Shown here piece after piece: positions 57,683 to 64,000 of a DNA stretch of 64,000 bases. The translations under genes were made by a program, and so were the position numbers. Every line of letters starts with the position of its first letter. Within the stretch, counting starts at the first letter, position 1. The notes beneath the pieces are model-generated. The model ran no database searches. It was not told where the DNA came from and worked only from the letters and a program-made list of their open reading frames with translations. This stretch comes from Anaeramoeba flamelloides (lineage: Eukaryota; Metamonada; Anaeramoebidae), in NCBI GenBank assembly GCA_027625915.1, contig JANTQA010000020.1:310001-374000 (forward strand), in the 5' to 3' direction.

Positions 57683-59012
57683 CAGTTGTTTCAATAACCC
57701 GTGTTGACGATTTTGTTTGTGTTTTTCAAAATTATTTGTGTTGTTTTTGTAAATAACTGTTGTTTTTTTTTTAACATGTTATATTTTTTTCAATAACTGT
57801 GGTTATAAGTTATTAATTTGTTGTTTTGGAAAAAATACAGTTCAGTCTAACTATACTATCAAATCAAACAATATTTACACTTGATCATATAATCAAAGTG
57901 TTTTTGTACAACCTTCAAGACCAATCTACCCATAAATGAGATCTAATTCAACCAAATTAAGGACTATTCGAATTTTATGCTCTGCGAGGGTTGGAATACC
58001 ATATAGTAAATGGTTCAAATGTTTAAAAAGCTATAGGTTTTTCTGAAAGTCAAAATATTACAATTTTTGGAATTTTAAATGTTTTCTTGAAAATTAAAAA
58101 AATATTTTGAGATCCAAAATTTAACTGAATTCTCTCATAAAACATTTAAAATCCGAAAAATTGCAATACTTTGACTTTCAGAAAAACCTACAAATTTTTA
58201 ACAAGTTTTACCATTTACTGTATGGTATTCCAACCCTCACAGAGCATTAAATTTGAATATTCCTTAATCAAATAAACACCAAAATTCACAATAACCAAAT
58301 CTTTCGTTTTGAATAAATACAAAAAAAAACAATAAAAAGGATAAAAAGAGTTTCTGAAAAACCCATTTTACTGATATCTCCATATGAGCAAAAAATGAGA
58401 TATTATTTTTTCAAAGTTTTTTGAAAACGAAATGAAAAAAAATTCACTTTATTTGTCGTTTTTTCCTTTAGTCAATTGTCTTCAAATCTTATTTCGTAAT
58501 TGGATGCCTTTTTTTTATTTTGTTCTAATTTTTGGCTCCCTTGGATGAGATAAGAATCCTCAGTGAAGAAATATTTCATAATGAATCAAAAGTAAATTTA
58601 CAGATATTTTTTCTGATTAAAATTTGACAACAACATGTCCAATTTCCAAATTATTTAAAAATCAATTCAATTTAAACAATTTTCAGAATGAGAACAAATT
58701 AAATCTTATAAAAAAGATCAGTTTTCATTTATTATATCAAGATCTTTCAATTTTTTATAAAAAAAAATATTTCATAAAATGTTGAAAAAACATTTCAATT
58801 ATTACTTCGAAAATGACAAAATTATGGTCAATATGTACTTTGCTGTTAAAAATAAAGATAACTTCACCCCTGAATTTTCAACAACAATTAAAAACCAAGA
58901 ACAATTCCTAAAATTTTCAGAACAACAGTTAAAAACACAAAAAATCAAAAACAACAGTAAAAGTCCGAAAAAAAATATTTATTGAAGTCAACACGGGTTA
59001 TTGAAACAACTG
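57683..59012. mobile_element. Tc1/mariner-size DNA transposon with exact 26-bp ends
   Basis: The terminal inverted repeats are 57683-57708 (CAGTTGTTTCAATAACCCG...) and 58987-59012, identical over 26 bases. The dinucleotide TA flanks both (57681-57682, 59013-59014). The length of 1330 bp and the CAGT start are typical of Tc1/mariner. No DDE transposase could be recognised. A 68-codon frame at 58779-58985 (starts MLKKHFNYYFENDKIMVNMY) and a second inverted-repeat element inside suggest a nonautonomous or decayed copy. Confidence 0.9.
57955..58268. mobile_element. Foldback element nested in the 1.33-kb transposon
   Basis: Arms of about 130 bp (57955-58085 and 58138-58268) pair almost fully. Both carry TTAAGGA, ATGCTCTG, GAGGGTTGGAATACCATA, AGTAAATGGT, TAGGTTTTTCTGAAAGTCAA and TTTTAAATGTTTT. 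The spacer is only about 50 bp. Confidence 0.88.
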
Positions 59013-59163
59013 TAAATTGAACAACAAAAAAAAATATTTTGAAGGAAAAAAACTAATATAGAAGGGAAAAAAATCTTTGACCCGAAAATAATCACTGAAA
59101 ATGTTTTTTATTGTGAACAGTTGGGAAATTGTTGTATAATTGTAAATATTTTAAATCCTTTTA

Positions 59164-59361
59164 CAGTTATTTCATATTTTAAAACACAAACTTTTTAACC
59201 AAAAAAAGACTCAAAGAATAATCTCAAATTAAAGGTTCAAAAATCCATATTCAAATAAAAAAAAAGTGTTAAAAAAATATTCCCAAAAATGTGCTTTAAT
59301 TTGAGATTTTTTTGTTTTTTAAATTTTTATTAAAAGTTTGTATCTCAAAAGGGGAACTTTA
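59164..59361. mobile_element. MITE family R1, old decayed copy
   Basis: It starts CAGTTATTTCATATTTTAAA after TA and keeps CACAAACTTTTTAACC, AATCTCAAATTAAA and TTTAATTTGAGATTTTTTTG at the right spacing. It ends AAAAGGGGAACTTTA. It is the most diverged copy in the window. Confidence 0.75.
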
Positions 59362-60021
59362 CCAATTTAAGAATCAAAGTTTTTTAAATGTTAACCCACC
59401 CACTTAGTAGAATGATGATTAATAAAATTACACTTGTGTAAAAACAAGAGTTATAAATCAATAAACACGAATTAAAGAATTATCATTTTCCAAACCCTAA
59501 GCAAAGCTAGATAAAACCCTGATTGTTTTTCAAAAAAAGTTTTTCTACTTTGACATTCAAATAACCAAACGAGTATTTTCTAAACACCTTACTTTAATGA
59601 ACTATAGTTAGGTTTATTACTGGATTAATAAAAAAAATTGATTATTTATAAAAAGGATTAAAATGAAAATAAAAGCAATTTCAGATCAATTTTCCTAATA
59701 TTCCCAATTACTATTTGTTTCCAAAAAAAAATCTAAACCTCAAAAATTAAAATAAATATCAAAAGACCAATTCTAAAAAGGCAAATAAATGATTTAAACT
59801 TCCTTTCACCATCAAAAAATTCAAAGGCTACATGGTTTATAAATCTTTTTTTAGGAAAGCTGAACGAAATTTTTCTTTCATTTATTTTGAAAGTTGATTG
59901 AAAATTTCGATCTTTTTATTTTATATTTAAAAGTAAAAATCTTGACTGGAATTTTTTCAGGTCAAATAATTTTTTCACTATATTAATTAAATCATTTGAA
60001 ATAATTTACCTATAAATTCAT
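59362..60021. other. AT-rich spacer, nothing recognised
   Basis: No gene or shared repeat could be supported. Confidence 0.4.
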
Positions 60022-60561
60022 CTAAACTAAAATTCAAAATTTTCCACACAGCTAAAACATTCCAAACAATCACAATAATACAATTTCATTGAAATTGGAG
60101 ATAATTTTTATTTTTGTAAAATATGAAAATTATTTTTTCATCTTTTAGTTTTTCTTTTCATTTCATTGTTTGAATTACGTAATTTGTTTCGTTGGATCAA
60201 AAATTTTTTTCAACCCTCGATATTAGGTTAAAGTTGAGTTGTTCAAAATAGAAGAACACAAATAAAATTAGTTGGTAGTATCTAACCATTTGATCGATCA
60301 ATATTCCTAATAGAATTTCAACATATTTACCAATGTATTTTTTTGTTTTGCTCTCTCCAAAATTTTTAACACACCCATGATTTATTTGTATTGATAATTA
60401 TTTATTTATTGTTTTGTGAGTATTGTAATTTATAAAAAAGTGTTAACGTTTCAATTAGTGAATGGTTCTAATTTGATAAATCTTCTTGAATTGATTAAAT
60501 AAGTTTTTTTTTTTCACAAATCGAATTTTGATGTGTTAAAAATTTTGAATTGGGGTTTATG
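60022..60561 (+). mobile_element. ~540-bp repeat R4, copy 4
   Basis: It is intact from TAAACTAAAATTCAAAATTT to TTTTGAATTGGGGTTTAT and is the best plus-strand reference for the family. Confidence 0.85.
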
Positions 60562-60569
60562 TAAAAAAT

Positions 60570-60850
60570 TAATAAAAATCAGAATATTTTTATTCATTAA
60601 AAAAAATAAAACCTAAAACTAATTAAAAGAGAACAATAATTTTTAAAATGGACGTTATGATTTTTTATTACTTAGTTTTGACTGAAAAAAAGTTAATAAG
60701 AAGTTTTTATGCTAATAATTAAATCCATTTTAAAATACATTACATATCAATATTTTCTTAATGTTTATTGGTCATTCTAAGTGTATTTTTTTGAATTGCT
60801 TAAAGAAAACTTTGACCAAAAAAAAAAAAGGGGGGGGGGGGAATGTCTGT
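60570..60850 (+). repeat. Local duplication, first unit
   Basis: It matches 61190-61450 in the same direction: TTTTTTATTACT, TAATTAAATCCATTTT and CATTACATATCA-like blocks recur at equal spacing. It carries the leader part of the Lys/Glu-rich repeat but not the charged frame, and ends at a G12 run. Confidence 0.6.
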
Positions 60851-61189
60851 ATTTTTTTCTATTTTGAAGATACCCTCAAAAAAACATATAGGCTAAAGAA
60901 GTTATAGACAAATAGAAAAATTGTTAAGAAAACAATAAGAGATTCAAAATTCCTTTCCAAAGAAGGGAGAGAGATAAAAGAAAACTACCCGAATATATAA
61001 TCAAAATTTAACAACTATACTAAATAGGTAGAATAATAGAATAATGAGGAATTTGATATAAAATTTGAAGATAAAAAACATTTCAAAAATTGTTACTCGC
61101 CTAAAAAAATAAATTGAAAAAAAAAATTACCCTTTAATAATCAAGAACAACAAAAAAATAAATCTAATTTTTAAGTCACTTTTAAACCA

Positions 61190-61620
61190 TAATAAACATA
61201 TAAATACATGATATTTTAAAAATTAAAGAAAAATAAAACCAAAAAACTAAAACTGAGTCACAATTTTTGAAATAAGCATTACAGATTTTTTATTACTCGA
61301 CTTTTACTTAAAAAATTTTAACAATAAGATTTTATGTGAATAATTAAATTCATTTTCAAAGGCATTACATAGTCACAATTTTCTAAATGATTATTGATCT
61401 TTTCGAAGATTTTTTTTTTCCACAAGATTTGACAAAAAAAAGTATCAAAAAAAAAAATGAAAAAGAAAAACAAAAATTCCAAGAAAAAGAAAAAGAAAAA
61501 GAAAGAAAAATTTCGAAAAGCAGAAAAAAAATTATAAAAATTATAAAAAATGATTCTGATGCAAAATTTTGAAAATATTTTTTAGATAAGAATGGGTGAA
61601 TAATCCCTCAAAACAACTCC
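61190..61620 (+). repeat. Local duplication, second unit, with Lys/Glu-rich frame
   Basis: The leader (GGCATTACATAG, CAATTTTCTAAATGATTATT) leads into a 61-codon frame at 61387-61572. It reads DLFEDFFFPQDLTKKS, then a charged Lys/Glu run, then IKNDSDAKF. The same plan with NDSD occurs in Sec13 intron 2 on the other strand. Confidence 0.55.
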
Positions 61621-62375
61621 CATAAACATTATATAACGAGTTAGTATTTTTGAAAAATTGTTAATTTATGGTCACAATTAAGTGGAAGAAACCAAGACTT
61701 TTTAGTCTCAAACTCTCGCAAAACATGGAATATGGGTAAGGTTTATTTTTAAAATTTTTAATCAAGATACTCTTTTAAGAATTCTCAAATAAATTAACTA
61801 ATAGTTAATCAAAAGAAAAAAAAACGAAGAGAATTTATATTAAAATCAAGCTATTCTAGATAAAGAAGGCGAGTGTATATCAAGAAACAATCATAATATC
61901 TTATGATTTTAAAGATTTTCACTTATTTTATGAATTTTTTTTAACCTAATAATATAATGAAATACCTTTTTTTATTTTTTTTTTGATTTTTTTTATATTT
62001 TTTTACTTCAATGTCAAATGATCAATTAAGTATTTTTCGAAAATGCCTGAAATTTCATTTTTTTTTTCAAGCCAATTGGATTTTTTATAACAATAGGAAA
62101 TAATTTCCCATTTATATAGATGCATGCAAAAAAAATATTTAGGTACAATTAACCACTTTAATTGGTAGGTTGATTAATTATTCATTTTCTATTAATTTTA
62201 ACCCTTTTGAAAAGTTAATGATAAAAAAACTAAAAATAGTCCCAATTAATAATGAAAATTACTTAAAATAAATGTTTAATTTATTTATTCATTTAGAGAA
62301 AGTCTTAATTAAACAAAATTTATCGGGTAAAAAAAAGAGAAGAAGAAAATCAATTAATATATATATATATATATA
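61621..62375. other. AT-rich spacer with (AT)n end
   Basis: It ends in a TA microsatellite (62356-62376), which is the target of the next element. Confidence 0.45.
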
Positions 62376-63706
62376 TCACAGGTACGACGGTTTTTCGTTT
62401 TGAAACAATGAAAGATTTAAAAAAACGCGTTTTTTCGAATTTTTTATATTTTTTTTCATTTCATTCATTATTTTCGTTTTTTGTTTTTTGAAAAAGTCCT
62501 CGGATTCTTTTGAAATCATACTTTTGGTTTCTGGGATGTGAAAAAACGCAATTGAAAAAACTTAAAAACAAAGAAAAAAAATTATAATATACAATTAAAA
62601 TGTAATTACCTTAAAAAGTTTAGAAAAAAACATAGAGATTGCCTTTCTCTTTTTTATGTTTTTAAGGTTTGTAACTATGTTATCCAATTCAATATTCAAA
62701 TAACTTATTTGTGATTTTTCAACAATGACTCCTCTCAATAATACTGTTTATTGATCACAAAAAAAATATTAAAAATTATTTACTTAAAATTTTTTTTTCA
62801 CAATTACTTATTTAGAAAAGATGATAAGTGTTTTTTTTTTTCATTTTTTGCATTATACTTCAATTTATCAGTTAGAAAATTCTATTTATTTTTTTTTGAG
62901 ACTCTATAACCAATTTTACCCTATTTTTACTTAAATTAATTAATTATCGCATTTTGTTTTCTTAGCCTATATTTTTTAAGAATCATTTATTATGTTTTGC
63001 AAAAAAAATAATTTCATTTTTTATTTTTTACTATTTTACTAAATTACTTTCAAACAATTCTTTAATTACCTTTTTTGTCCAAAATTACAGCTTCTACATT
63101 TGTTAAAAATGTTTCTTTATTGAATTATGGGAAAAAATCCAAATATATGTTAAAATAGGTAATATATACTTACAGTTTTTAAATTACTTTAAAGATTTAT
63201 TTTATTGTTTCTTTCTTAAATCTATTCATTCCTTTATAATGTTTATTTACTGTAATATAAAGAATGGAAATTGATGAACTAACAAAAATAAAATTACAAA
63301 CCCCATTCCACATGTAAAAAATATACAAACTATATTATCTGGTAAATTTTATGTATTTTGTTTATACTTTTATTTTTTTTAATGATCGATCATAAATTTT
63401 TATTTTTTAAAAATATTTAATTACATCAAAATAAATTTGAATTAGAATTTTTTTGTTAATTTCTTATTTGAAAATAAGTCAAAATAAATATATACAACAA
63501 AATATACTTTCCATTATTTTTTACATTTTGATATTTTATTTCTTATTTTTTGGTTCAGTTATGAATAATTTTTGAGGTGTATGTGAGAAAAAACTCTTTA
63601 GCCTATGCAACTAAAACACATGAGATTAGTCCCCTTTTGTTTTTTATTTTTCCTTTTAACAAAAATTTCCTAAATACATAAATATACATATATATATATA
63701 TAAATG

Positions 63707-63740
<34 letters not shown>

Positions 63741-63801
63741 AAGAAACGAATTTTACGCGTGCGCCAACGCGTTTAATAAAATCCCAAAAATCGTCATACC
63801 T

Positions 63802-63805
<4 letters not shown>
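62376..63805. mobile_element. 1.43-kb inverted-end element inside a TA microsatellite
   Basis: The ends are TCACAGGTACGACGGTTTTT (62376) and CGTCATACCTGTGA (63792-63805), complementary with few mismatches and followed inward on both sides by ACGCG words. (TA)n lies directly outside both ends, consistent with a TA target. No transposase frame is visible. A further (TA)n tract lies inside at 63687-63738. Confidence 0.8.
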
Positions 63806-63844
<39 letters not shown>

Positions 63845-64000
63845 ACATCATTTCAATGACAAAATAGAAACTATCCACACCACGAATACACAAGAGAAAC
63901 AAAAATACTGATAGAAGGATTATCGATTACAGATTAAAAAAAAATATTAATTTTGATATTAAAATCTTCAATCAGAATCTTTTTTATTAATTTGAAATCT

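Noticed and set aside
62341-64000. Telomere or centromere-type repeat at the window end
   Set aside because: The TA arrays are microsatellites around an element with inverted ends. No telomere-like G-rich unit is present.
1-64000. CRISPR arrays, operons, ribosome binding sites, rRNA genes
   Set aside because: The DNA is eukaryotic with spliced genes. No spaced direct-repeat array and no rRNA-like sequence was seen.

Overview
The window is nuclear DNA of a eukaryote. It is extremely A+T-rich, and its genes have GT-AG introns from about 120 bp to almost 5 kb. Several genes start with a tiny first exon, and low-complexity Asn/Lys/Gln or Arg/Gly stretches are common. The gene content (a G-protein alpha fragment, a divergent actin-related protein, Sec13, a nuclear-envelope CNEP1R1/Spo7-like protein, a BRSK/AMPK-type kinase, an RCC1+BTB protein and a protein with ubiquitin-like repeats) fits a free-living amoeboid protist. 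RCC1-BTB proteins and this composition recall Anaeramoeba, but that assignment is inference. All reading frames fit the standard genetic code: TAA and TGA both act as stops.

Layout. 0-5.2 kb: the right end of a MITE, a dead LINE copy, a composite foldback element, a second MITE, a broken G-alpha gene (minus strand), then two elements with 4-bp duplications lying head to head. 6.7-8.0 kb: an intronless actin-related gene (minus). 8.4-12 kb: decayed repeats. 12.1-15.6 kb: Sec13 (minus, three exons, one 2.35-kb intron). 15.7-18.9 kb: a long-inverted-repeat element, a 220-bp hairpin and a MITE. 20.3-21.0 kb: a CNEP1R1-like gene (plus). 22.4-25.7 kb: foldback elements, a ~540-bp repeat and a MITE. 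26.5-34.7 kb: a five-exon BRSK-like kinase (plus), whose 4.87-kb third intron is largely old transposons. 35-39.3 kb: a (GT)39 microsatellite and further repeat copies. 40.3-42.9 kb: a 789-residue protein with LPDILPEPDS repeats, an Arg-Gly-rich repeat and three ubiquitin-like domains (plus). 44.6-48.6 kb: two MITEs, an antisense LINE and another ~540-bp repeat. 50.0-55.7 kb: an RCC1-BTB-BTB protein (minus, four exons). 57.7-64 kb: a 1.33-kb Tc1/mariner-size element with exact 26-bp ends, another ~540-bp repeat, a local duplication and a 1.43-kb element inside a TA microsatellite.

The host genes do not form a pathway. Sec13 (COPII coat/nuclear pore) and the CNEP1R1-like protein (lipin-phosphatase regulation) both act at endomembranes. 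The kinase, the G-alpha relic and the RCC1-BTB protein are typical signalling or ubiquitin-adaptor genes. The most informative part is the repeat layer. At least seven distinct inverted-repeat families are present in several copies, and in two cases an empty site elsewhere in the same window proves the insertion event and its target duplication (TA for one MITE, TTAA for another family). All coordinates and splice sites were read by eye. Exon joins were accepted only where donor, acceptor, phase and protein similarity agreed; exceptions are stated.
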